The notes under the pieces are model-generated. The model had not been told where the DNA came from. It ran no database searches and worked only from the letters and a program-made list of their open reading frames with translations. Made by a program: the position numbers and the translations under genes. A stretch of 64,000 nucleotides of DNA from Maricaulis maris (GTDB taxonomy: Bacteria > Pseudomonadota > Alphaproteobacteria > Caulobacterales > Maricaulaceae), in NCBI RefSeq assembly GCF_003634045.1, contig NZ_RBIM01000002.1, positions 434,001 to 498,000 on the forward strand. The letters run 5' to 3'. How positions within the stretch are numbered: position 1 is the stretch's first letter; the number at the start of each line of letters is the position of its first letter. This document shows, in pieces, positions 55,762-64,000 of the stretch.

Positions 55762-57771
55762 CTATTCGAATTCGACAAGAAGCTCATCAGCGGCGACCGA
55801 GGCGCCGGCCTCGACCTTGATTGACTTGATCGTGCCATCGGTTTCGGCGCGCAGCACGTTTTCCATCTTCATGGCCTCGACAATGACCAGCGGTTCACCG
55901 GTCTTGACGCTCTGACCTTCCTCGACCTCGAGCGAGACCACAAGGCCCGGCATTGGCGAGACGACCAGCTTCGCCATGTCCGGCTTTTCCTTCTCCGGCA
56001 GCATGGCGTGCAGTTCGGCGGACCGGGTGGTGCAGACCAGCGCAACGGCGGAGAAGCCGCGATGGCGCAAATGATAGCCTTCGGTGCGGTCGGCGAATTC
56101 AAGCGCGACCGGTTGCCCGTTGATATTGGCCTCGAAAAGATGTTGTCCGGCGCGCCAACCGGTTTCGACCTCCAGGCGCTCCGACGCCAGCGACGGTGCC
56201 CACAGCGAGGCCCGGCCGGGACCGGTCATCTCGATCTCGACCGGAATGCGGCGCTTGTCGAGCAGGACGACCCATTCGCGCATTTTTGGTTCCTCGACAG
56301 GCCGCATGCGGCCTTCAATCAAACCGGCGCGGCGCACAAAGGTCTCGTGCACAAACGCCGCAGCGCAGGTCATCGCGACCAATTGCTCCTCGCGCGGCGC
56401 CGTGCCGTGAAACCCTTCCGGGAAATGTTCGGCGATATATCCGGTGTGGATACGGCCGGCGCGGAACTCGGCCTCGTCGAGCACGGCCGACAGGAAGGGC
56501 GCATTCGATTGCAGGCCTTCGATATGCAGCCGGTCGAGGGCGGCGGCGAGCGTGTCGATCGCGGTCTCGCGATCCTTGCCATAGCCGATCACCTTGGCGA
56601 TCATCGGGTCGTAGAAGAGCGAAATCTCATCGCCTTCGCGGACACCCGCATCAATACGCAGCTCCCCCTTGCCCAGCTTGCCCTCAGCCGGCTCCTGGAA
56701 GCGTTTCAGGCGACCGATCGACGGCAGGAAACCGCGATAGGGGTCTTCAGCGTAGAGCCGTGCCTCGACGGCCCAGCCCTTGATCGGGACATCGCGCTGG
56801 GTGAGGCCCAGCGGCTCGCCCGACGCCGACCGGATCATCAGCTCGACAAGGTCGACATCGGTCGTCAGCTCGGTGACCGGATGTTCGACCTGCAGCCGGG
56901 TATTCATCTCGAGGAAATAGAATTTCTTGTCCTTGTCGACAATGAACTCGACCGTGCCGGCGCTGTCATAGTCAACCGCGGCCGCCAGGGCGACGGCCTG
57001 GGCCCCCATGGCCTCGCGGGTCTTCTTGTCGAGGAAGGGAGATGGTGCCTCTTCCAGAACTTTCTGGTTGCGGCGCTGGATCGAGCATTCACGTTCATTG
57101 AGATGGATGACATGGCCATGCTTGTCGCCCATCACCTGGATCTCGATATGGCGCGGCTCTTCGATGAATTTCTCGATCAGGATGCGATCATCGCCAAACG
57201 ACGACTTGGCCTCATTGCGGGCCGCCTTGAAGCCTTCCGTGACCTCGACGTCCGAGCGCGCAATCCGCATCCCCTTGCCGCCGCCACCGGCCGACGCCTT
57301 GAGCATGACCGGATAACCGATCGCCTTGGACGCGGCGAGCGCGGTATCGGCATCGGCGATCTCGCCATCGGCACCGGGAATGGTCGACACGCCCGCCTTG
57401 GCGGCTAGCTGCTTGGAGCGGATCTTGTCGCCCATCGCGTCGATGGCGTGGATGTTCGGCCCGATCCAGGCCACGCCGACCTCTTCCAGCGCCTTGGGAA
57501 AAGCTGCGTTCTCGGACAGAAATCCGAAACCGGGATGCACGGCATCGGCGCCGGTCTGCTTGATCGCGTCGAGAATTTTTTCGAGAACCAGATAGCTTTC
57601 GCCGGGCGCCGGCGGGCCGATGAAGACGGCCTCATCAGCCATTTCGACCGCCAGGCTGTCGGCATCAGCTTCGGAATAAACCGCCACCGTGGCGATACCC
57701 AGGCGTTTGCAGGTCTTGATGACGCGAACCGCGATCTCGCCCCGATTGGCGATCAGGATCTTCTTGAACAT
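55762..57771 (-). CDS. pccA: Propionyl-CoA carboxylase alpha subunit
   Basis: A 669-residue biotin carboxylase plus carrier subunit. The ATP-grasp loop GGGGKGMR, the [15 protein letters not shown] segment, a central BT domain and a terminal biotinyl domain (VEAMKMEN, Lys635) are all present. It partners PccB (62813-64000) to convert propionyl-CoA to methylmalonyl-CoA. In many alphaproteobacteria pccB and pccA lie close together, but here about 5 kb of variable DNA separates them. Confidence 0.93.
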   Translation of the reverse strand: MFKKILIANRGEIAVRVIKTCKRLGIATVAVYSEADADSLAVEMADEAVFIGPPAPGESYLVLEKILDAIKQTGADAVHPGFGFLSENAAFPKALEEVGVAWIGPNIHAIDAMGDKIRSKQLAAKAGVSTIPGADGEIADADTALAASKAIGYPVMLKASAGGGGKGMRIARSDVEVTEGFKAARNEAKSSFGDDRILIEKFIEEPRHIEIQVMGDKHGHVIHLNERECSIQRRNQKVLEEAPSPFLDKKTREAMGAQAVALAAAVDYDSAGTVEFIVDKDKKFYFLEMNTRLQVEHPVTELTTDVDLVELMIRSASGEPLGLTQRDVPIKGWAVEARLYAEDPYRGFLPSIGRLKRFQEPAEGKLGKGELRIDAGVREGDEISLFYDPMIAKVIGYGKDRETAIDTLAAALDRLHIEGLQSNAPFLSAVLDEAEFRAGRIHTGYIAEHFPEGFHGTAPREEQLVAMTCAAAFVHETFVRRAGLIEGRMRPVEEPKMREWVVLLDKRRIPVEIEMTGPGRASLWAPSLASERLEVETGWRAGQHLFEANINGQPVALEFADRTEGYHLRHRGFSAVALVCTTRSAELHAMLPEKEKPDMAKLVVSPMPGLVVSLEVEEGQSVKTGEPLVIVEAMKMENVLRAETDGTIKSIKVEAGASVAADELLVEFE

Positions 57772-57880
57772 GCTGGCCCCTTGATCCGGGTGCGGGTGAT
57801 TACCGCACAGGTGTCACGGGTTTAGCGTGGCTTGGCCGGGGGCGGCAAGCGGTGGCGGCGGCGCGTCTCAGTCGCTGCAC

Positions 57881-58333
57881 TCACTCTGCGTCGCGCGGCC
57901 GCTCCAGCCAGTCCGCCTCCAGGGCCCGCAGCTTGCCGACGATCGAGACCAGGAAGGCCGTCGACCAGCCGATCATCAGGAAGCCGGTAAACCCTTCCAT
58001 CGCCGCAACAAGACGCCACTCATTGTCGATGATGACATCGCCATAGCCGAGCGTGGTGAAGGTCGAGGTCGAAAAGTACAGCGCCTCCTCGAGGCCGGAG
58101 ACCACCCCCAGCGCCAGATAGGCCAAGGCAAAACTCCAGATTTCGATCGCGTGCACAACGAACAGACCCAAAACGACAAACAGGATGAACAAGGCCTGCC
58201 GCAGGTTCGAGCCGTGCGGGTCGATCCGGCCGCTCCTCAGGCGCGCCAAGGCCAGCAGGGCGCCAAGGCCCACCATGTGAACGAGCACCGTCCAGACGGC
58301 CATTCCGGCCGAAACGAGCAGGGCTTCCATCAT
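57881..58333 (-). CDS. Two-pore-helix potassium channel-like protein
   Basis: A 150-residue ion channel family protein. Two or three hydrophobic segments flank the pore loop STSTFTTLGYGDV, whose TLGYGD is a potassium selectivity filter. The C-terminus is a short charged helix with no RCK domain. The ATG at 58333 has GGAGGG upstream. It should form a tetrameric K+ channel in the inner membrane. It is divergent from the next membrane gene. Confidence 0.88.
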   Translation of the reverse strand: MMEALLVSAGMAVWTVLVHMVGLGALLALARLRSGRIDPHGSNLRQALFILFVVLGLFVVHAIEIWSFALAYLALGVVSGLEEALYFSTSTFTTLGYGDVIIDNEWRLVAAMEGFTGFLMIGWSTAFLVSIVGKLRALEADWLERPRDAE

Positions 58334-58402
58334 GCGCAATCCCTCCGAGGCTGGCAGCGAGCGCGATTCGCCATAGTCTCCGGTGCAAAGGGGAATCGAT
58401 CA

Positions 58403-59266
58403 ATGAGCAAAGCCGTCTACCGCCTGTCCTCCATCGCCCGTCCGCTGGAAGCCAAATATCCGACCAATCTGGCCGTCCTGGTCGCCCTGCCACTGATCGG
58501 GATCGGGCTTGGCCTGCATGCCTATCTCTCCGCCGGCGGCGGCGCGGTGAATGCGCTGATCACCGGACTGGAGGGCATGGTGATCATCTTTCTCGGCTGG
58601 GCCCTGGGCCGCGAAGCCGATCCCGACCGCAATCTGACCGCCTTTGTGGCCGCGGCCCTCATCCTCTACGGGCTGGTCATGGGCCTGCCGACCTCGGTCT
58701 GGACACTCGCCTTCGTCCTAATGGCGGCGCGCACGGTCAACCGCACCGTGGGGCAACCGGCCAAGCCGGGCGATCTTGGCATCGTCCTCGTTCTGGCCGG
58801 GCTGTCGGTCTTCAGCGACGGCTATGCGTTGATGGGACTGGTCGCCGCGATTGCCATCGCCATCGACGTCAATCTCGACCGCTCCCGCAGCCTCGCCCTG
58901 ATCGCCGCCCTGATCGCCCTCGCCTTCACGGTCTGGCAGCTGATCATACTGGAGGGTGATTTCACGGCACTGTTGATCCCGCAGGGCGTGTCGACCACGT
59001 TGATGGCGGTGATTGGCGGGCTGGTCGTGATTGGCCTTCTCGGCGCCTGGCTGTGCCCCGTCCCGACCAGCGTCTGCGATGCCCGCGGCGAAGCGCTCAG
59101 CCATGCCCGGGTGCGCGGCGGACGGCTGGTGATCAGCCTCGCCCTGCTCGCCGGCATGGCCGAGGGCAATGCCCTCGCCCACGCCCTCTACCCGCTGGCT
59201 TGCGTCCTGCTGGTAACCTTCATCGTGCGCTTCATTCCAACCGGTCGTGGCGCCGTCAAGACCTGA
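58403..59266 (+). CDS. Multi-pass membrane protein of unknown function
   Basis: A 287-residue hydrophobic protein with about eight transmembrane segments. I chose the ATG at 58403, preceded by AAAGGGGA; the open frame continues upstream across the channel gene but that part is antisense shadow. Cys residues in WLCPVPTSVCDARGE are notable. No family is recognised. The desaturase gene begins 94 bases downstream and may share the transcript. Confidence 0.65.
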   Translation: MSKAVYRLSSIARPLEAKYPTNLAVLVALPLIGIGLGLHAYLSAGGGAVNALITGLEGMVIIFLGWALGREADPDRNLTAFVAAALILYGLVMGLPTSVWTLAFVLMAARTVNRTVGQPAKPGDLGIVLVLAGLSVFSDGYALMGLVAAIAIAIDVNLDRSRSLALIAALIALAFTVWQLIILEGDFTALLIPQGVSTTLMAVIGGLVVIGLLGAWLCPVPTSVCDARGEALSHARVRGGRLVISLALLAGMAEGNALAHALYPLACVLLVTFIVRFIPTGRGAVKT

Positions 59267-59359
59267 CGCCGCGCCCCCTCTTTCGCCAAACCGGCTTCTG
59301 CGAGACAATGGGCGCCAAGAGACCCGCCCGGCGGGCAAAGCACGGAAGGTCGACAGAGC

Positions 59360-60268
59360 ATGAGCCAGCAGCACGCCGGAAATGACCGCCGCCTGTCCGA
59401 TTGCGTGAACCGTGAGGAATTGCGCGAGCTGTCACGCACGACGAACTGGCAGGGCATGCTGATGCTGGCCGGTGACATCGCCCTGCTGGCCGCCGCCTTC
59501 GCGCTGGCCATCATCTGGCCCAACCCGCTGACCGCGATCATCGCCGTGCTGATCATCGCCGGGCGCCAGCTGGCCCTTGCCATCGTGCTGCATGACTGTG
59601 CCCACAAGGCGCTGTTTCGCACGCCCTGGCTCAACGAATTCGCCGGACGCTGGATCGGCGGCGCCGCGGTCGATGTGCCGCTGCAGCTCTATCGCGATTA
59701 TCATCTCGACCATCATCGCCATGCCGGCACCGACAAGGACCCCGACCAGGGCCTGGTCAAAGCTTATCCGGTGACGCGCGACAGCCTGCGCCGCAAATTC
59801 ACCCGCGACCTGACCGGTCAGACCGGTTTCAAGGAAATGGTGATGAGCTGGCGCAAGCCTGACTGGCGCGCCAAACTCCCCTTCCTCGCCTTCCAGCTGG
59901 TCCTGATCATTGCCCTCGCCGCCGCCGGGGCGATCTGGGCTTACGCGCTGTGGTGGGTGGCCCGCCTCTTCCTCTATCCGGCGATTATGCGGCTGCGGAA
60001 TATCGGCGAGCACGGCGTCGCCATCGACCGCTATGACACCGAGCCGCGCCTCAACACCCACACCACGGTTGCGCGCTGGTTCGAGCGCCTGCTGGTGGCG
60101 CCCAATAACGTCAATTTCCACCTCGAACACCACATGTTCGCCGCCGTCCCGCCCTATAATCTCCCGCGCCTGCACAAGCTGCTGGCGACACGTGGCTATT
60201 ACGAGGGCCATACCTGCATCACGCACGGCTATCCGGCGATGCTGGCGAAGGCGGTACGGGCGGCGTAG
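59360..60268 (+). CDS. Fatty acid desaturase-type membrane di-iron enzyme
   Basis: A 302-residue membrane desaturase or hydroxylase. Its three histidine boxes are clear: HDCAH (78-82), HLDHHRH (115-121) and HLEHH (254-258). Transmembrane pairs lie around residues 35-70 and 180-205. The pattern fits the FADS family that acts on acyl lipids or carotenoid rings; the substrate cannot be told. GGAAGG precedes the ATG region. A dispersed repeat begins 45 bases after the stop. Confidence 0.9.
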   Translation: MSQQHAGNDRRLSDCVNREELRELSRTTNWQGMLMLAGDIALLAAAFALAIIWPNPLTAIIAVLIIAGRQLALAIVLHDCAHKALFRTPWLNEFAGRWIGGAAVDVPLQLYRDYHLDHHRHAGTDKDPDQGLVKAYPVTRDSLRRKFTRDLTGQTGFKEMVMSWRKPDWRAKLPFLAFQLVLIIALAAAGAIWAYALWWVARLFLYPAIMRLRNIGEHGVAIDRYDTEPRLNTHTTVARWFERLLVAPNNVNFHLEHHMFAAVPPYNLPRLHKLLATRGYYEGHTCITHGYPAMLAKAVRAA

Positions 60269-60312
60269 CGGCGCTTGCCTCAACCCAATACCACGACATG
60301 TCTCCCGGAAGC

Positions 60313-60451
60313 GCGCCAGCGCTATCCGGGACCAACGGCCGGCTCAGCGCTTCAAGGCAGGTTCGGTTGGCCCCGGGTCCCTGCCCGAAAAAATGGTGTG
60401 TGCTTAAGACGCGCGAACGCGGAACACTCCATAAATCGCTTGTCAGCCAGC
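60313..60451 (+). repeat. Dispersed repeat, copy A
   Basis: A 139-base element sharing three blocks with 61065-61202 in the same order and orientation: GCGCCAGCGC and ATCCGGGACCAACGG at the start, AAAATGGTGTGTG in the middle, and ATCGCTTGTCAGCCAGC at the end. Intervening sequence is diverged. Confidence 0.75.
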
Positions 60452-60483
60452 CGGTCCGGAACCAGCCGCGGCCATTCACGCGC

Positions 60484-60936
60484 CTACACGTCGAGACGCG
60501 CCTTCAACAGGCGATTGGCCTCGATGATTGCGAGGCAGGCGATCACGCCGAGATCCAGACCATTGGTCACCACATCCGCGAGCACGACCCAGTTGATCGC
60601 ATGCACCAGCGGCATGGCGATCGAGGTGAAGTAAAACCAGATCGCTGAATCGAGCGCAAAACTGACCACATAGAGACAGGTCGCGGCCATCAGCCGGTTG
60701 CTGGCAATCAGTCCCGCTGTCACCGCATAGCCGACCGCGTAGGTCGCCCAGCCGGCAATCAACCAGACCGGTGCGCTTTGCGCGTAAGGCAGGAGATCGA
60801 GTGGCGGCGCCAGGAGATCGGCCCGGATGCCGAGGACGACGAGCAGCCACGTCAAGGTATAAAGTGCGCGGACCGCGACCAGGATGGCCAACAGCCTGAT
60901 AATCAGGTCATTCCCGGCGTGTGAGTTTTGATCCAT
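60484..60936 (-). CDS. Four-helix membrane protein between direct repeats
   Basis: A 150-residue protein with four transmembrane segments (about 11-36, 57-75, 82-104 and 112-140). It starts MDQNSHAGND. No family is recognised. It lies exactly between the two copies of a 139-base direct repeat (60313-60451 and 61065-61202), so it could have been gained, lost or duplicated through them. Base composition is close to that of the flanking genes. Confidence 0.6.
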   Translation of the reverse strand: MDQNSHAGNDLIIRLLAILVAVRALYTLTWLLVVLGIRADLLAPPLDLLPYAQSAPVWLIAGWATYAVGYAVTAGLIASNRLMAATCLYVVSFALDSAIWFYFTSIAMPLVHAINWVVLADVVTNGLDLGVIACLAIIEANRLLKARLDV

Positions 60937-61064
60937 GGCTGCTCATCCACCGTTAATTGAACAAGGGCGAAACCGCCATGATCGCACCGTGCAAGAACAG
61001 CCTTGGATTGACCACGCTGTCAAGTTGCGTCGCGATACGATTTGCCGCCCCATTTGCCGAAATC

Positions 61065-61202
61065 GCGCCAGCGCCATCCGGGACCAACGGGCCCCAGCGC
61101 GACGAGTGCCGTTCAGTCGCTCCCGAGGCGTCGCCCGGGAAAATGGTGTGTGAGAGTGCGCGTGCGTGCGCGGACCGCGCCATACATCGCTTGTCAGCCA
61201 GC
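61065..61202 (+). repeat. Dispersed repeat, copy B
   Basis: The second copy of the element at 60313-60451, direct orientation, 752 bases away start to start. It is followed three bases later by the long hairpin 61206-61283, which copy A lacks. Confidence 0.75.
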
Positions 61203-61205
61203 AGG

Positions 61206-61283
61206 CCGTGTCCGTTTCTTGCCGTCAAGGGCCCGAAGGGCCGCGCAGCGGGCATGCCCCTTGACGGCAAGAAACGGATACGG
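61206..61283. repeat. Long hairpin, core shared with 21084-21212
   Basis: Arms of 26 nt (61206-61231 and 61258-61283) complementary with one mismatch, around a 26-base loop. The core (TCAAGGG...CCCCTTGA with GCGGC and GGGCAT blocks) is the reverse complement of the core at 21126-21169, while the arms differ completely. Confidence 0.8.
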
Positions 61284-61415
61284 CGACCTCTCGGCAAGCG
61301 AAATATGGATGGGTGAGCGCCAGGCGCCACGCTTTGAATTCACGCGGCGTCAATGACACGCTGCTGCTCGCATGGCCTTCGGCCACCCCATCGACCCGCC
61401 GCTGCGCGCCGGGCC

Positions 61416-61522
61416 ACTTCCCCACGATGTGGGGAAGAAAGACGGTCTAACTTTTCCTCCCCGCATCGTGGGGAGGTGGGTCGCCGCGAAGCGGCGAGAC
61501 GGAGGGGCGACGCCGCAGGCGG
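61416..61522. repeat. Cluster of small palindromes upstream of the toxin remnant
   Basis: Four hairpins in series: CTTCCCCAC/GTGGGGAAG (61416-61436), CCTCCCC/GGGGAGG (61455-61475), CGCCGC/GCGGCG (61481-61495) and CGCCGC/GGCGGCG (61509-61522). The first two are versions of one motif, as in REP-type elements. An open frame reads through them into the YoeB-like sequence. Confidence 0.65.
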
Positions 61523-61532
61523 CGAGAAGCAG

Positions 61533-61775
61533 GCGCTCGACGACCTCACCTGGCTGGTCCGCCACGAAACCCGCCTCGCCAAACGCACCCTCCAGCTCAT
61601 CGAAGACATTCGCCGCAACCCGTTCGAGGACTTAGGCAAACCGGAACCTCTCAAGGGCGAATTGTCAGGCTGGTGGTCGCGCCGCATCGATAGCAAGCAC
61701 CGGCTGGTCTATCGGGTTGTGGGGGCTGGGGATGGGCAGCGGGTGGAGGTGGTGCAGTGTCGGCGGCACTGCTGA
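61533..61775 (+). pseudogene. YoeB toxin homologue lacking its N-terminus
   Basis: From 61533 the frame encodes about 80 residues closely like YoeB ribosome-dependent mRNA endonuclease: RRNPFEDLGKPEPLKGELSG, WWSRRIDSKHRLVYRVV and a terminal CRRHC. The catalytic Glu (in KPEPLK), Arg (in KHRLVY) and His are present, but the last residue is Cys where YoeB has Tyr. The first nine or so residues, the first strand with the native start, are replaced by translated palindromic repeat; an ATG at 61353 could give a 140-residue fusion. No YefM antitoxin gene is found upstream. I read it as a broken toxin gene. Confidence 0.75.
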
Positions 61776-62072
61776 AAACAGCCTGTGACTCGTATCTACT
61801 CACACCAAAATCGGAGCACCTCCCAGCCTGCGGACATCTTATCATGAACCAACTCACTCGCGTGTAGTACAGAAGCGGAATTCAAGAGCCAAACAACCAG
61901 CGGCGCTAAAAGGATTCAGGTGAACTCTGTTAGCATACCTCACTTCGCTTCAAGCGTTGGGAACCGACCCAAGACTCAGAACGCCAATGCGAGCAACTTT
62001 GGATTGCCGTATATAGAGCCAACTGAATCCGGCTAGAGTGCCATCAACCATTCGAGCTTGAAGAGGACCAAA

Positions 62073-62816
62073 ATGGCAATTCACCTGCAACAGCACCAAA
62101 ACAATTTTGGATGGCTTAGATGGGCGCTCGTTGCGCTGGTCACGATTTCATTTTTCGCGATCATTATCATGTACTTTGTTGAGTTTAATGGCGAATTATC
62201 ATCAAAAAGCGAGGATTGGGCAGCTTTTGGAGCACTGATTGGTGGCACAGCGGGCACGGGCGTTGCTCTAATCGCGCTAATTGTTTTGTATTGGGGAGTA
62301 CAAATTCAGCGCCATGAGATATTCGAAATAAAAAAGAGCGCTTTTGAACAAAACTTAGAAAACACACTATTTAAACTAATATCTCTTTACAGAGACAATG
62401 CGCAATCTTTTGAGTACAGCAGCACGAGGGGACCACGCGCGTTCGACCAGCTCATACTTCACATTGCGAAGGGTGGAGATTCCGACAAAATCACAAAATA
62501 TCAAAGATACTACGAAAGCTTAGACTACCAGTTGGGAAGTTACCTTCGGACAATTTTTCGAATTTTTAAGTATATTGATGAGAATTCTGCATCATCACAA
62601 TTTCACGCTGACATTGTCAAAGCACAAATTACGAACTCTGAGCTTTCACTTTTGCTGCTAAATGGCCTTATAGAAAAAGGGTTGAGATTTAAGGAATTAA
62701 TAGAAAAGTACACCATTCTTGAACACATAGGTGATGCACATCGTGAGTTTTTTGAGAAACACGGATTATATCAACTGTACTCAGAATCCGCTTTCAAAAT
62801 GACGTCCACCCCCTAA
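62073..62816 (+). CDS. Putative phage abortive infection membrane protein (AbiC-like)
   Basis: A 247-residue protein with two N-terminal transmembrane segments (about 15-36 and 49-72) and a helical cytoplasmic domain. The layout and segments such as [58 protein letters not shown] and [18 protein letters not shown] match the putative phage abortive infection family (putAbiC). The gene is strikingly AT-rich compared with all neighbours, a sign of recent transfer. The ATG at 62073 has AGAGGA upstream. Its stop overlaps the convergent pccB stop by four bases. The 297 bases before it hold no gene and are intermediate in composition. Confidence 0.78.
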   Translation: MAIHLQQHQNNFGWLRWALVALVTISFFAIIIMYFVEFNGELSSKSEDWAAFGALIGGTAGTGVALIALIVLYWGVQIQRHEIFEIKKSAFEQNLENTLFKLISLYRDNAQSFEYSSTRGPRAFDQLILHIAKGGDSDKITKYQRYYESLDYQLGSYLRTIFRIFKYIDENSASSQFHADIVKAQITNSELSLLLLNGLIEKGLRFKELIEKYTILEHIGDAHREFFEKHGLYQLYSESAFKMTSTP

Positions 62817-64000
62817 AGCGGAATGTTATCGTGTTTCTTCCACGGGTTCTCCGCCTTCTTGTTCTTCAGCGTTCTTAGCGCCGAGATCAGGCGTTTGCGG
62901 GTGCCGTGGGGCATGATGACGTCGTCGATATAGCCGCGGCCGGCGGCGACGAAGGGGTTGGCGAAGCGGTCTTCGTATTCGGCTGCGTGGGCGGCCATCT
63001 TGTCGGGGTCGGCGGCATCCTTGCGGTGGATGATCTCGGCGGCGCCCTTGGCGCCCATCACGGCGATCTCGGCAGTCGGCCAGGCGTAATTGACGTCGCC
63101 GCGCAGATGTTTCGAGCTCATCACGTCATAGGCGCCGCCATAGGCCTTGCGGGTGATGACGGTGAGCTTGGGCACGGTCGCCTCGGCATAGGCGAAGAGG
63201 AGTTTGGCGCCGTGCTTGATCAGGCCGCCATATTCCTGGCGCGTGCCGGGCAGGAAGCCGGGCACGTCGACAAAGGTGACAATCGGGATGTTGAAGGCGT
63301 CGCAAAAGCGCACGAAACGGCCGGCCTTGCGGCTGGCATCGCTGTCGAGCACGCCGGCCAGTGACATCGGCTGGTTGGCGACAAAGCCGACCGGCTGACC
63401 GTCGAGGCGGCCGAAACCGGTGACGATATTGGCGGCATAATCCGGCGCGATCTCGAAGAAATCGCCCTCATCCGCCACCTTCTCGATCAACTCCTTGATG
63501 TCATAGGGCTTGTTCGGATTGGACGGGACCAGCGTGTCGAGGCTGGGCTCCATGCGCTCGGCATTGTCATGGGTCGGGCGTTTGGGCGGGGTTTCGCGAT
63601 TGGACAGCGGCAGGAAGTCGATCAGGCGGCGCAGCTGCACCAGCGCCTCGATATCATTCTCGAAGGCGCCATCGGCAACGCCGGACTTTTTCGCGTGGAT
63701 GGAGGCGCCGCCCAGTTCTTCATGGGTGACGGTCTCATTGGTGACGGTCTTCACCACGTCCGGGCCGGTCACATACATGTAGGAGGTGTCCTTCACCATG
63801 AAGATGAAGTCGGTGATGGCCGGCGAATAGACATCACCGCCAGCGCACGGCCCCATGATCATGGAGATTTGCGGCACGACGCCCGATGCCAGCGTGTTCT
63901 GCAGGAAGATATCGGCATAGCCCCCCAGCGAGGCGACGCCTTCCTGGATACGGGCTCCGCCGGCGTCGAAAATCCCGATGATCGGGGCGCCGTTCTGGAT
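62813..64000 (-). CDS. pccB: Propionyl-CoA carboxylase beta subunit (5' end outside window)
   Basis: The C-terminal 395 or so residues of PccB; the frame stays open to the window edge, so the start is missing. It is the carboxyltransferase that moves CO2 from PccA biotin to propionyl-CoA. Family segments are [59 protein letters not shown] and the terminal WKKHDNIPL typical of PccB. The stop codon abuts the AT-rich Abi-type gene. Confidence 0.95.
   Translation of the reverse strand: MQNGAPIIGIFDAGGARIQEGVASLGGYADIFLQNTLASGVVPQISMIMGPCAGGDVYSPAITDFIFMVKDTSYMYVTGPDVVKTVTNETVTHEELGGASIHAKKSGVADGAFENDIEALVQLRRLIDFLPLSNRETPPKRPTHDNAERMEPSLDTLVPSNPNKPYDIKELIEKVADEGDFFEIAPDYAANIVTGFGRLDGQPVGFVANQPMSLAGVLDSDASRKAGRFVRFCDAFNIPIVTFVDVPGFLPGTRQEYGGLIKHGAKLLFAYAEATVPKLTVITRKAYGGAYDVMSSKHLRGDVNYAWPTAEIAVMGAKGAAEIIHRKDAADPDKMAAHAAEYEDRFANPFVAAGRGYIDDVIMPHGTRKRLISALRTLKNKKAENPWKKHDNIPL

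Overview
The window is high-GC DNA of an alphaproteobacterium and fits the Caulobacterales/Maricaulales group (Maricaulis-like) best. Supporting genes are mipZ (bipolar-gradient ATPase that positions FtsZ), an spmX-type muramidase-membrane protein, an NDUFA12-type complex I subunit, GatCAB amidotransferase, DUF1489 and DUF2155. Several promoters match the Caulobacter sigma-73 pattern (TTGaCgS, 10-14 nt, GCTANAWC), and some intergenic regions are rich in GANTC (CcrM) sites. The species name is inference.

Layout. 0-7 kb: RidA/cupin pair, DsbA-like lipoprotein, thiS-thiG, then aroQ-accB-accC-aat and the convergent NDUFA12-DUF2155 pair. 7-12 kb: a large protein built like a class II ribonucleotide reductase but apparently without its active site, then two secreted pentapeptide-repeat proteins ending at a strong terminator. 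12-20 kb: translation block (aspS, gatB, gatC-gatA, ruvX). 20-27 kb: transporter, small enzymes, pyrB with a dihydroorotase-like partner that lacks metal ligands, plsY, dprA. 27-31 kb: mipZ with a membrane J-domain protein and a SPOR lipoprotein, panC, glutaminyl cyclotransferase. 32-47 kb: leucine/isovalerate degradation genes (mccA, liuC, mccB, liuA) interspersed with unrelated envelope genes. 47-55 kb: spmX, kelch protein, mgtE, tRNA-Leu(GAG), a FliN-like protein, lipB, two DUF805 proteins. 55-64 kb: propionyl-CoA carboxylase genes pccA and pccB (the latter cut by the window end), separated by about 5 kb of variable DNA holding a desaturase, dispersed and palindromic repeats, a headless YoeB toxin and an AT-rich abortive-infection-type membrane gene.

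How genes work together. AccB/AccC feed fatty-acid synthesis. AspS with GatCAB suggests tRNA-dependent Asn and/or Gln formation. LiuA, MccA/B and LiuC take isovaleryl-CoA to HMG-CoA, and PccA/B handle propionyl-CoA. Convergent genes often overlap at their 3' ends. The most unusual items are the ribonucleotide-reductase-like pseudoenzyme (7341-10298), two long hairpins sharing a core but not arms (21084-21212, 61206-61283), the repeat-fused YoeB remnant, the AT-rich Abi-type gene abutting pccB, and a terminator hairpin whose 3' arm is also a Shine-Dalgarno sequence (46002-46030).
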